DNA from: Agroathelia rolfsii
Taxonomy: Eukaryota > Basidiomycota > Agaricomycetes > Amylocorticiales > Amylocorticiaceae
Assembly: GCA_018343915.1 (NCBI GenBank)
Contig: JABRWF010000007.1
Coordinates: 1,550,001 to 1,614,000, forward strand
Length of the DNA: 64,000 nucleotides
Direction of reading: 5' to 3'
This document shows positions 1 to 10,516 of the stretch, piece by piece; within the stretch, counting starts at the first letter, position 1; each line of letters opens with the position of its first letter. The notes under the pieces are model-generated. The model saw only the letters and a list, made by a program, of their open reading frames with translations, had not been told where the DNA came from and did not search any database. Made by a program: the position numbers and the translations under genes.

Positions 1-39
1 TATATCACGACAAGAGCTCATCGCGTCCACCACGATCAG

Positions 40-2371
40 ACACCTTCTACTCCAACAAGGAGATCTTCCTTCGTGAACTGATCTCCAACGGCTCTGATGC
101 CTTGGACAAGATCCGTTACGCGTCTTTGACCGACCCCTCCGTTCTCGACGCAGAGAAAGAGCTCTACATTAGGATCACACCTGACAAGGAGAACAAGATC
201 CTCGACATCCGTGACACTGGTATTGGTTTGACTAAGGCTGACATGGTCAACAACCTTGGTACGATCGCCAAGTCGGGAACGAAGGTAACTAGTTTTTACT
301 GTTGCGCTAATCACTCGTACGTTGCATGCTTATTATCATTCTCTAGGGCTTCATGGAGGCTCTGAGCTCTGGTGCCGATATCTCTATGATCGGCCAGTTC
401 GGTGTCGGTTTCTACTCGGCATACCTTGTCGCTGAACGCGTGCAAGTCATCTCGAAGCACAACGATGATGAGCAGTACATCTGGGAGTCCGCAGCTGGCG
501 GAACTTTCACTATCACCCCTGACACCGTCAACCCCCCCTTGGGCCGTGGTACCATCATTCGTCTCTTCCTGAAGGAAGATCAACTCGAGTACCTCGAGGA
601 GAAGAAGATCAAGGACATTGTCAAGAAGCACTCCGAGTTCATCTCCTACCCCATCCAGCTCGCCGTTACGAAGGAGGTTGAGAAGGTCAGTAAAGATCAT
701 TCCTCTTGTTATCGACGTACGCATTACTGACCTTTTGTACAGGAGGTTGAGGATGACGAAGAGGTCGAGGAGTCCGAGGACAAGCCCAAGATCGAAGAGG
801 TCGAGGACGAGGACGACAAGCCTAAGGAAAAGAAGACAAAGAAGATCAAGGAGAAGGAGACTTCTAACGAAGAACTGAACAAGACGAAGCCCATTTGGAC
901 TCGCAACCCCTCTGACATCACCCAGGAGGAGTACGGTGCCTTCTACAAGAGCTTGACCAACGATTGGGAGGACCACCTCGCCGTCAAGCACTTCTCCGTT
1001 GAGGGTCAGCTCGAGTTCAAGGCCATCCTCTACATCCCTAAACGGTACGTTTTATCATGTGTTCCTCTTTGTCTCGTTTTCTGACGCGTTTTGCAGTGCT
1101 CCCTTCGACTTGTTCGAGTCCAAGAAAAAGCGCAACAACATCAAGCTCTATGTTCGCCGTGTCTTCATCATGGACGACTGCGAGGACCTCATTCCCGAGT
1201 ACCTCAACTTCGTCAAGGGTATCGTCGACTCTGAGGACTTGCCTCTCAACATCTCTCGTGAGACGCTGCAGCAGAACAAGATCCTCAAGGTCATCCGCAA
1301 GAACATCGTCAGGAAGTGCCTTGACCTGATCTCCGAGATCGCTGAGGACAAGGACAACTTCAACAAGTTCTACGAGGCCTTTGGCAAGAACCTCAAGCTC
1401 GGTATCCATGAGGACTCGCAGAACCGCAGCAAGCTTGCTGAGTTCCTCCGCTTCTACTCTACCAAATCCACCGATGAGCAGGTTTCGCTCAAGGGTAAGT
1501 TTTGAATCGCTGTGATCCGTTGAGAGCTTTCGTACTAACTATATTTCACAGACTACATCACTCGCATGCCCGAGGTACAGAAGTCCATCTACTACCTCAC
1601 TGGCGAGTCCCTTGCCGCTGTTCGGGATTCTCCCTTCCTCGAAGTCCTCAAGAAGAAGGGCTTCGAAGTTCTTCTTCTCGTCGACCCCATCGATGAGTAT
1701 GCCATCACTCAACTCAAGGAGTTCGAGGGCAAGAAGTTGGTCTGCGTGTCCAAGGAGGGTCTTGAACTCGAGGAGACCGAGGAGGAGAAGAAGGCGAGGG
1801 AGGAGGAGGCCGCTGCATACAACGACCTCTGCACGGTCGTCAAGGATGCTTTGGGCGACAAGGTAGAGAAGGTGGTTGTTTCCAACCGTATTACCGACTC
1901 GCCTTGCGTCCTCGTTACTGGTCAATTTGGCTGGTCGTCCAACATGGTTCGTATTCTATTACCTTTTTTGTACATGATTGTGTTTCTGACCTCGGAATCT
2001 TTGCATCATTTCAGGAGCGTATCATGAAGGCGCAAGCTCTCCGTGATTCTTCGATGTCGTCGTACATGGCCTCGAAGAAGACCCTTGAGCTCAACCCGAG
2101 CAACCCGATCATCAAGGAGCTCAAGCGTAAGGTAGCCGAGGACAAGGCTGACAAGTCCGTACGCGACTTGACCTACCTGCTCTTCGAGACTGCCCTCCTG
2201 ACATCTGGCTTCACCCTCGACGAGCCGACGTCATTCGCCAAGCGTATCCACCGTATGATCTCGCTTGGTCTTGACGTCGACGAGGATGAGGAGGTTGAGG
2301 AGATCTCCACCGCCGATGCCGCCCCCGCAGCAGAGGCTGCGTCCGCCTCCGCCATGGAGGAGATTGACTAA
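40..2371 (+). CDS. hsp90: Cytosolic Hsp90 chaperone (5' partial)
   Basis: ATP-dependent chaperone that matures kinases, receptors and other clients in the cytosol. Six exons fit one frame: 40-284, 347-685, 743-1044, 1097-1494, 1552-1946 and 2015-2371; the first begins just after an acceptor AG at 38-39, so roughly the first 20-25 residues lie outside the window. Visible family marks are [16 protein letters not shown], the GHKL ATP-site motifs DTGIG and GQFGVGFYS, an acidic charged linker after about residue 200, the middle-domain segment SREXLQQNKIL-type and a C-terminal dimer domain. About 679 residues are present, close to full length. The last five residues read MEEID where cytosolic Hsp90 normally ends MEEVD. 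Identification is certain; only the missing N terminus is unseen. Confidence 0.98.
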
Positions 2372-3248
2372 ATGCCTCACGTTATTATGATCATGACTTG
2401 TATTTTTGCTGTCGTTTCTTTATTCCTTGTGCATACTAGTATTCTTGGGTCCCCCTTTTTTTTTCTTCCTTTCTTTACACTTACACATACATTCTTAACG
2501 TACAAGCTACATTAGCATTAGTTGAGCATGGGCATTAGCATCCAAAACAAATGTAAAACATTTTTCATACACTCTCATCTGGCAACAGGAGAAGGAAGCA
2601 CTGTAGAAGAAAAGGCGTTGTGAGGGAAGGTTTTGTTCATTACCGCTCAGGCACGCTGCCGTGTCCCGGTAGTTTGCCTATTTTGTGACTGTGTCGAAAC
2701 GGTACTGTGTGAAAGACACCGATCACCACGTGTGCATGACGATGTGACGATCCCTGGTATGGGCCGGGAGGTATGGGCTGTTGCGGCATACGGCCTTTAC
2801 GGACATTTGCCGGTCTTTGCTTTGTCTGCCATAATGAAGCTGCATATGAGCAGAGGCCAACTAGGCGAGCATCGCAGGCTGCGTCGCGAGGGGGTGCCAG
2901 TAGAGTGATTGCGCTATGCTACGCGTCGCGCGGGCCAGGGACGGGACGGAGGGACGGCAACGGGCACGTGATCGCGGAGCCGAAACAGGCAAATTGGCTG
3001 GCGGAGACTGACTGGATTCGGTCTCTTCCTGTGTGTCCAACGTCCATTGTCCGCCCAAAACCATCTCTTTCTTGCCGTGTGGCCCACAGCACACGAGAGA
3101 TGCGCAATTGTCCCTTCTAAATACTCTTCGTTTGTCTATTCGACTTCATATCCTTGCTCTCTCTCTATCTCTATTGTCTCTGTATCATATTCCTTCCTTT
3201 ATACTCACACCATCCACAAATACGACTTCTCCAACGACGCTGCTCATC
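2372..3248. other. Intergenic: Hsp90 3' end and upstream region of the next gene
   Basis: No supportable gene. The left part is the presumed Hsp90 3' UTR with a T-rich run near 2455. The right part, about 3130-3200, is a CT-rich tract of the kind often found just upstream of fungal start codons and precedes the ATG at 3249. Short open frames here have no family resemblance. Confidence 0.6.
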
Positions 3249-3993
3249 ATGCCCAAACAAGCCCGTCCCCCCATGCATACGTCTGCTCAAGATCTGTTAC
3301 CACCGCCTCTTTCAGACTTGGATATCGTAATCACACCGACATCTCCATCGGTAAGATGAAAATCGCCCATTGTCTCCTTTTTACGGCTCTGACTGGTCGG
3401 TTGTTAGGAATCCACCCACGATGCCGCTTCTAATGGCCTCAAGTCGCCCATCAAGCTAGACGCCCCTCATGTACCTGTTCGTCCCTGCTCTCATTTACCT
3501 CATTATCATCTGCTAATCTCAATCATTGCAGGCGACGCGCCACAACGACAATCCACGACGTCGCAATCACCCTAATATTTCTATCAAGCCAGCTACATCT
3601 TGCAAGGGCCAAGACTGCCACATATCGTCCATTGGCTTCCCGACGACTCTGATGGAGAGCCCCAATCTGAAGGACTACGTCGATGACCCATTCAATACGC
3701 CTGCGCACAGTACACAACCTGAAGCCGATCAGCCCTCTGGTCCAGGCCCGACGCGCCGGCGAAGGACATCATCCCGCTCCAATCCTCTTCAGACGTCATC
3801 TCCCGTACGCAGGAGTGCACGCCTAGCAGAGCAGGAGATTATACGCAAGCTGGCCAGCAGCAAGACGCATACACCCCATACCCCCCACACGCCCCGTGTG
3901 CATGCCCCCGTGCCACCAGGCATGATTGAATTCCGAGGACTCATGCCACACATGTGGGCTTGTGGCTCCCCCAGCCCTGTCTGGGTATCCTGA
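3249..3993 (+). CDS. Hypothetical 208-aa Pro/Ser/Arg-rich protein
   Basis: Not recognised. Three exons, 3249-3350, 3408-3470 and 3532-3993, join in phase 0 at clean GT..AG introns of 57 and 61 nt and give 208 residues. The protein is basic and low in complexity: an RRRR cluster and a PVRRSARLAEQE segment sit in the middle, followed by a threonine/histidine/proline tandem (THTPHTPHTP). The only ordered-looking part is the last 25 residues, GMIEFRGLMPHMWACGS and so on, which contrast with the disordered body and may be a short binding motif. A CT-rich stretch precedes the start. No membrane segment or signal peptide is seen. The splice pattern supports a real gene; function is unknown. Confidence 0.65.
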
Positions 3994-4752
3994 GTAGAGG
4001 TTACTTGGTTTTGTTTACTTATTTTCGTTTTTATCTCATCATTCAAAGAACACTCAGCATTGTTCGTCCTTTGTCATTTTCACGACTCCCTACATCACTC
4101 CCCTGCATCTGCCATCATTTCTCCTTCGATTTTGGTTAATCTTTTTTCTTTCTCTTTTTCCTTTTGCATGATCACGATTACAGTCTTGGTTTGTCGGTAT
4201 AGGTATACATCTTTTCTGTTTACTACTTGTCATCTAATGCTCTCGTCCCATTACTTCCTTCTCCTCATCATTCCAGCATTTATCTTGCTTCACGACTTTT
4301 CTTTGATGCAAAACCTCTTGATTTATGACTTGATTTATCGGCTCCTGGCCTATTATATATAGTTTGTTCGCACATCTGGCTGTTGTTCCCCTTATCTTCC
4401 TTCTGTTTGCCCTGCATCTATTTTCGTTCCTGTTTTCGCTCTGCTGTTTGGGATCGATACTGTCTTCAAAAGTAAATCATAAAACCTGTACACACGGTAC
4501 TTTTCGATTACATGCTATAACATTTCATTTTTTTTCTCCCTTGGGGAACCCCTTATCTAGTCGTCGCACACCATGGATATTCTCACCATCCGTGGGAGGA
4601 ATGGGTTGTCGTGATCATGACGAGGCTCTCACTTGCTTGCATATATGAGTCATGTTGTGTCGCGCCGAAGTGTATGCGTGTGTTGCGCGCATATATCTCC
4701 TCCTAGATTTGCACTCCCACTACCACTACCACTACCATTGCTACTTACCACC
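3994..4752. other. Intergenic, pyrimidine-rich
   Basis: About 760 bases of T-rich DNA with no convincing exon. It should hold the 3' UTR of the 208-aa gene and the promoter of the aminotransferase gene. Just before the start codon, about 4712-4738, there is a short CCACTA-like tandem. An open frame runs upstream of the chosen start from 4633, but its product is low in complexity and looks like leader. Confidence 0.5.
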
Positions 4753-6127
4753 ATGGGTGACTCGAGGGTTATCAACTTTGGCGCTGGTCCTTCTGCACTG
4801 CCCACTTCCGTCCTGGAAGAAGCTACCCAAGGGCTCCTCAACTTTGAGGGCACCGGCATCGGCATCGCCGAGATCTCTCATCGTTCCAAAGAGTTCACTG
4901 CATACCTTGCGCACGTCGAATCGCTCATTCGCACACAACTTGATGTACCGCCCACACACAGCATCCTCTTCACACAGGGCGGCGGCACAGGCCAGTTTTC
5001 CGCTGTAGTGTATAACATGTTGGCGCGCCACCACCTCCTGCACCCGAACGCGACCGAACGTGTGCTGGACTACGTGGTCACGGGCTCGTGGAGCAAAAAA
5101 GCCATGGAAGAGGCCAAACGACTCAGTGTCGGCGGTGCTGGCGGCGCGAGCGTACACGTCGTTGCCGATGCGCGCCAGCACTCCAAGGATGGCAAGTCGT
5201 TTGACAACATCCCCCCTCATGACCAGTTTACGTTTTCGGACGATCCGGCGCTGATCCATTACTGTGAGAACGAGACGGTCGATGGTGTGCAGTTCTCGGA
5301 CGATCCTTCGTCCTCAAGCGCGTTCCCGTTCCATCTGCTGCCCAAAGATCGCCTCTTGCCGCTCGTGGGCGACCATTCGTCCTCGTTCATGTCGCGCCCG
5401 ATCCCGCGCTTAGCGGACCACGCCGTGATTTACGCCGGCGCGCAGAAAAATATCGGCCCTGCCGGGCTGACGATTTTGATTGTCCGGCAGGATTGTCTCA
5501 TCGATGTGGACGCGGCGGCCAAGTTGGGTGCTGCTCCTGTCCCGGTAACGATGGCATACAAGACGCTGGCGGATGCAAAGAGTGTGTATAATACGCCCTC
5601 GGTGTTGCCAATTTATATTGCCGGTCTCGTGCTCCGGCGTATGAAGGAGCAGGGTGGGATGGAGTATTATCGACGCATGAACGAGAAGAAGGCGCGGTTG
5701 CTGTATGATACGCTCAAGGAGGGGGAGGAGCGTGGATTGATTCGGTTAAAGGTCAAAGAGGGAGCTGGGAGTTGGATGAATGTTGTGTTTGATGTGCTTG
5801 GAGAGGGTGCTGAAGCGAAGTTTGTGAGTGGGGCCGAGGAAAGAGGTATGAAAGCCATCAAGGGACATCGGTAAGTCTCTTTGCTGCTCACCCGTTTGTA
5901 TTTCACTGAGCATGATGATCTTTACATTTTGCAACACCTACAGGTCTGTGGGAGGTAAGCAGCCATTTCAGCCCGCATATACCGTGCTTTTTTTTTTTTT
6001 TTTTTTTTTTTTGCTAATCATCTGTACAGGTATTCGAGTCTCGTTGTATAATGCAATAACAGAAGAACATGCGGAGACAATGGTCACCTATTTGAAAGAA
6101 TTTTATACTGCAAATACCTCATCTTAG
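4753..6127 (+). CDS. serC: Phosphoserine aminotransferase
   Basis: PLP enzyme that converts 3-phosphohydroxypyruvate and glutamate to phosphoserine, the second step of serine synthesis. The start at 4753 sits in a strong context (CCACCATGG) and is followed directly by VINFGAGPSALP, the usual N terminus; in-frame upstream codons were not used. Exons are 4753-5870, 5944-5954 and 6030-6127, giving 408 residues. The middle exon is only 11 nt and reads through as HRSVGGIRVSLYNA, the standard C-terminal substrate-binding segment. The PLP-binding lysine lies in AGAQKNIGPAG, about Lys232. GGGTGQF near residue 80 forms the phosphate site. The second intron ends with a 25-T tract before its acceptor. 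Cytosolic; no targeting sequence is seen. Confidence 0.95.
5988..6012 (+). repeat. Poly-T tract (25 T) in the second aminotransferase intron
   Basis: An uninterrupted run of 25 T that ends 16 bases before the acceptor AG. It doubles as an extreme polypyrimidine tract and is a likely slippage and length-variation site. Confidence 0.9.
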
Positions 6128-6166
6128 TATAATCAATATAGCTACAAATGCGTAGAAATTTGATTC

Positions 6167-6172
6167 AATAAA
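6167..6172 (+). terminator. Candidate poly(A) signal AATAAA
   Basis: Perfect AATAAA hexamer 40 bases after the aminotransferase stop codon. Fungal signals are degenerate, so this is only suggestive. Confidence 0.4.
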
Positions 6173-6253
6173 GTTTTCAGAAAGATTTGTATGGTCTGCA
6201 AGTTGACATCTTAGATGAAGGCTCTTAGTTTGCACATCTCCAACTACAGTCGT

Positions 6254-6352
6254 GTCACTTTGCCGGAGTGGTTAACGGGATCGCCTGCTATTTCCCAATA
6301 GTAGCTTAGCGGTTGGTCTTTGACCGCGAGTGTTCGAATCGCTCAGGTGACG
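6254..6352 (+). tRNA. tRNA-Ser(GCT) with a 17-nt intron
   Basis: Folds by hand as a class II tRNA. The acceptor stem GTCACTT pairs with AGGTGAC (6345-6351) and the discriminator is G6352, as in serine tRNAs. The D arm is CCG..CGG around GAGTGGTTAA. The anticodon stem ATCGC (6280-6284) pairs with GCGGT (6309-6313), and the anticodon GCT is at 6287-6289, decoding AGC/AGT. The intron 6291-6307 lies after position 37, and its TAGTAGC can pair with the anticodon. The long variable arm is GGTC-TTT-GACC, and the T arm is GAGTG-TTCGAAT-CGCTC. All stems close, so the identity is secure. Confidence 0.95.
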
Positions 6353-6356
6353 ATAA

Positions 6357-6361
6357 TTTTT
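6357..6361 (+). terminator. Pol III terminator (TTTTT)
   Basis: A five-T run beginning four bases after the tRNA discriminator, the normal RNA polymerase III stop signal. Confidence 0.85.
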
Positions 6362-6555
6362 GGTATAGAGCATAACACGAGGTGTTTGCAATTGAGGGAG
6401 GCCAAAGTGCAGAATGCCTTGTACCGTGTGCAAAAAAGCCTCCGAAGAGTTGGAGCAGCGCAAGGGACCGTCACGGTGACGCTTATGCAAGTGTGCGATT
6501 TGTACTCTACTGTTTATTTTTCCACAAATCGAATAACACCAACCTGGACTTTATC

Positions 6556-8385
6556 ATGCTGACTGAGACAAAGTATGGAGATGGGATGCACGTCATGTGG
6601 CCATTGCCGTTCAGCGTTGTAAACGAGGGCCGTCCCAATACATCCGCCTTTGCTCTCTTTCGACTGCCAGAGGAGTTGTTTCCTCTAATAATACAAAGCC
6701 TCAAAGAACGTGATTTATCGTCTCTGGCACTCGTCGACCATGCTTGCTTGCAGCTTGTCCGTGCGCAGCGCTTTCATCATGTTAGGCTGCTGCTGCACAA
6801 TGACCGTACCACAAAGGAGATCCTGTCGATACTACTCGAAGAGTCCCGTATACGTGAAGAGAATCAGGGCAGCTGCTCTCATTCTTCCCTTGGATCATGC
6901 ATCAGACAAATCACAGTTGGTCTGAAGGGAATAAATTGGGGACAGAATAGCACTTTACAGACTGATAAGGACCTTTATGCAACTCATGCTTCACAGGTAT
7001 TATGTTTCCTCCGTGGCGCCGTGCCCCTCTGACGACTCTCTCAATAGATAATTGAAGCGATGCGCGTTTCATTGCCAAACCTGATTTCTTTGCACTGGTT
7101 GGATGAATATACCTTACCAACTGGTTTTATGGACGCTATCGCAAAGTCTGGGATACAGCATTTAAATATTCACCACATGTTAAACACATATGCACCGATA
7201 TCCAGGCTCCAGGTTCCCAAGTCTGAACGTCGTTGGTCACTGCAATCATTGGAGCTTAAGCTTCTCCCGGAGCTCGGCGACAACTTTGATAAAGAGTGTG
7301 GTTTTCTTATCTCTTCACTTTCACAAGATTTACTATTGGATAATGCTCATCTGCTGGAAAAAGTTCTGTGGACGGATCTCCCCGAGGATTTACCGTTATT
7401 TGCTCCAAGCTCAAATTTGGATTTACCTACCATACCGCAGTTCCCACACCTCGAACTACTTGCCGTAAAGCTGATTGGACAGCCCTGGCAGCAAGAAGTT
7501 TTATCGACTATGCTTTCCAGCCCTTGTTTACGCACATTGGATATAGAAGCCGCCGAACCATCCGTTTACCAATTGCTCTCACGCCGGGGAGAGATCCCTT
7601 CTCTCAAATCACTCGCATGGCATCGTCGCTGGCCTCAGTTTGAAATTGATCTTGACGCTAACGCGGAAACCGGACCAGAACAGGGTGCAATCGTGTCCTT
7701 CTGCGAAGCGAATACTCAACTGGAGACAATCGCGTTCCCATCCCCCACATCGAGCACACTTGTCGAAAAAAAGCTTCTCCCTCTCTTCGCCACCTTCCGT
7801 TCTCTTTCTTCGCTTGCTCTCGTTTTCGATGATGTAGATATACCCGAGTCAGCGATGAACATGATTGCACAGATATCCTCTCTAGAACGGTTGTGGCTTT
7901 CCGCTGGAAATCAGTCTGGCTGGAGACATGATTGGGGGATAAACCATGTCATGATCCGTACCGCCTTGGCACCTCTGCAGCGGCTTGAAAAAATTGCGTT
8001 TACTCGTGATTCGTACAACTCTGGATGGGGAGAGGGGGTGACGGATGGATATTACAGTCGACGGTTACTCCCACCCGGCCATAGGGTGTCGGACTATATT
8101 GATAGAGAATTCAATGACGGTGATGACGACTCCGATGACGATGACGATGAATCAGTGGCCGTCGATTTAGCATGGGAAAAGTATCACTTGCTGCGAGTAA
8201 TGAACCATGCGAAAAAGTATGCACAAGTGTTTCCGAGGTTGGACTGGATTTATGTTGGTCAGTTACCAATAGCCATAGTTGAGGAAACGAGGAAGGGCCG
8301 TCTGCACAGGAAGCCAGTGCCGGACACTACTCAGAGGAATGTCTATTGGACTCTTCTCAAGAAGATGTGGGGTATAGTCTTGTAG
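6556..8385 (+). CDS. F-box-like / leucine-rich-repeat-type protein
   Basis: Two exons, 6556-6996 and 7048-8385, give 592 residues. Near residue 40 the segment FRLPEELFPLIIQSLKERDL is a degenerate F-box, the SKP1-binding helix bundle of SCF ubiquitin ligases; the rest is a long series of leucine-rich stretches (for example LISLHWLDEYTLP, SSLALVFDD) typical of basidiomycete F-box proteins. A strongly acidic Asp run (DDDSDDDDDE) sits near residue 500. The start at 6556 was preferred because it precedes the F-box closely; further in-frame codons run upstream towards the tRNA, so the N terminus could be longer. The gene ends 50 bases from the ALG13 stop on the other strand. Substrate unknown. Confidence 0.75.
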
Positions 8386-8434
8386 TTAACATGATATTGT
8401 AGAAATGGAATTGGATTTCAATATGTATGAAAAC

Positions 8435-9054
8435 CTAGAAACCCATCTCTTCGTCTAAAAGATCACGAAAACGGGACGGGTCTGGTGCAGGGAACGGAAC
8501 AAGAGCTTTCCTGTCAAAGTCATGTATACAATGGGCTAATTCACTGGAAATGCGATTATTATGCTGATTATCTCCTATGGCTACGATGGGAGAACTTACG
8601 AGACACTGGACGACTTCAAATAACCCATGTTCGACAAAGATGAAGCTAATTCTTCCTGATGATTGTCCAGAAGGGTGGGATTCGGTACTACAATGAGTGG
8701 TTTCCCCATCCTGAGCACATCAACTATTGTTCCAGAGCCTAAAAAGTATTAATATATTACAATCGACCTATTCTCGCTGTACAAACCTGCGTGGCTGATG
8801 ACAAGGTCTGCTTTCTCGTAATCATCCTGCAGAGAGGATTTGAATTTCCAAAGAGTAATGTTCAAGCCGTCTCTAGTGAGCTCTAAGGCCCCCGAAGCCG
8901 GGGGTCTGATCTCATGACCCAGATCAGAATTACCGCATTGCAGTGAGAGTGTGTCATAACCGTGGTCGCGTAAGGCTGAAATCACGGACGAATCAAGGAC
9001 GCATTGAGCAAGTTGGTCGAACTTGGTTGACCCGACGGTAACGAAGACTAGCAT
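8435..9054 (-). CDS. alg13: ALG13, UDP-GlcNAc transferase catalytic subunit
   Basis: Cytosolic subunit that, docked on membrane-bound Alg14, adds the second GlcNAc to dolichol-PP-GlcNAc in N-glycan synthesis. Exons, in gene order, are 9054-8787, 8738-8600 and 8543-8435, with consistent phases, giving 171 residues, a usual fungal length. The N terminus [14 protein letters not shown] is the glycosyltransferase signature. Exon 2 supplies [13 protein letters not shown] and [20 protein letters not shown], the UDP-GlcNAc binding region, and the end [19 protein letters not shown] is the typical fungal tail. It is divergent from the P5C reductase gene, with 197 bp between starts. Confidence 0.95.
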
Positions 9055-9251
9055 TCAGAAGGTAATGGGACAATCTAACCGAGTAACTGATAGTGTTCCG
9101 TGCCGGAGTTGTGCTACGCTGCTACTTTGCCGTGGAAGTACCAGTAATGCAACATGATAATCGTGGTCCATGTCAATCACCGACTCTATGCTTATTTGTT
9201 GATGCTTCCGGAGAATCCAACTGCTGAACTTGAATTTCATTCTGACTCACC
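9055..9251. promoter_or_regulatory. Shared divergent promoter, ALG13 / P5C reductase
   Basis: 197 bp between two start codons that point away from each other. No specific operator is recognised; the bidirectional role follows from the spacing. Confidence 0.6.
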
Positions 9252-10461
9252 ATGGGCTACACTCTTTGTGTCTTGGGTATTGCTCACTTGCTAATACATT
9301 ATCTATGCGATCCGAATGAAATGTAATTTCAGGATGTGGGACGATGGGCATTGCTGTCTTGTCTGGCGTTATAGCCAGTCTAGAGCCCAGCATTCAGTCA
9401 ATCGCCCTTCCCAAGTGGGAATCTCATACCCCAGGGACTATGACCCCTACAAATACGCATGATGATTCTACGCCATCGCGATTTATCGCATGCGTCGCTC
9501 GTCAAGACAGCGCTCGGAAGCTTCAGGCCACATTCTCATCCCTTGGGGGCCGCGGTCGCGATGTTGAAGTAACATACGGGCAAAATTTGGATGCAGTTTC
9601 TCAATCTGATGTTGTGCTGCTTTGGTAACCTGGCTCGGGACATCTTATCCTGAAATTTTGGCGTTCTGATGACTGATCATAGCTGCAAACCTCAGATGGC
9701 CCAGGCAATACTTTGCGAAGCTGGTATCAAAGATGCTCTGAAAAATAAGCTCTTGATCAGTATTCTGGCCGGCGTAACCATTTCCCAGATAAACGGATGG
9801 GTGGATCCCTCAACAAAGGTGGTCAGAGCCATGCCAAACACTCCTTGCAAGGTATTTATTTGACATGAATGTCTCAAGTACCGCAATACTCAATATAAGA
9901 TATCAAGATTCGAGAGGGAATGACCATTGTCAGCCCATTATCGTCGGGTCCTGATAAGGAGACTGATCAGGCTATCATCCTCAAAATATTCTCCTCGATT
10001 GGTCGATGTCGATTCCTGGATGAAAAGCACTTTGACGCATGCACCGCACTGTCTGGTTCCGGACCAGCCTTTGCCTGTATTTTCCTCGAGGCCATGGCGG
10101 ATGGGGCGGTCATGATGGGACTTCCGCGTGCTGAGGCTGTTGAGTTGGCTGCTCAGAGTAACCTTTGATTAGTCTTTCGCCTTTTCTTCAGTGCTGATAT
10201 TGTCAAATTCCTTAGCGTTACAGGGAGCAGCTCGCATGACTTTAGCTGGAACCCATCCCGCACTTATTAAAGACTCAGTAACAAGTACGTATTGTCTTAA
10301 TGGTGATCGTTCATAAGCTGACTCCGCAAAAATTTTAAGCTCCCGGTGGATGCACGATCGCTGGATTATTGGCTCTCGAAGATGGCCGGGTTCGATCTAC
10401 GATTGCCAGATGCATCGAGATTGCTACTAACCGCGCCAGCGAACTGGGACAGTCCAAGTAG
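9252..10461 (+). CDS. pro3: Pyrroline-5-carboxylate reductase
   Basis: Last enzyme of proline synthesis: NAD(P)H-dependent reduction of pyrroline-5-carboxylate. Six exons, 9252-9276, 9333-9624, 9683-9851, 9908-10157, 10216-10284 and 10340-10461, keep phase throughout and give 308 residues. The Rossmann motif LGCGTMG starts at residue 8, split after the first 25-nt exon. Then come SILAGVTISQI, RAMPNTPC, and the C-terminal signature region ALSGSGPAFACIFLEAMADGA, followed by the TPGG of the active-site loop. No targeting signal precedes the Rossmann fold, so cytosolic. It converges with the P450 gene, whose stop lies about 55 bases downstream. Confidence 0.95.
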
Positions 10462-10516
10462 AGGGACCATATGATAAAAAGCCCAAAATTGTACATTGCA
10501 TTTGTACTATTACTCT

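Noticed and set aside
311..991. Long minus-strand open frames opposite Hsp90
   Set aside because: They are antisense shadows of a GC-rich coding gene with strong third-position bias; their peptides are Leu/Asp/Val-rich and without motifs.
4633..4752. N-terminal extension of the aminotransferase
   Set aside because: Upstream in-frame codons encode Cys/Pro/Leu repeats unlike the family, and the ATG at 4753 has a much better context.
9055..9240. Small minus-strand frame ending at the ALG13 start
   Set aside because: It lies in the divergent promoter, separated by a stop from ALG13, with no family features.
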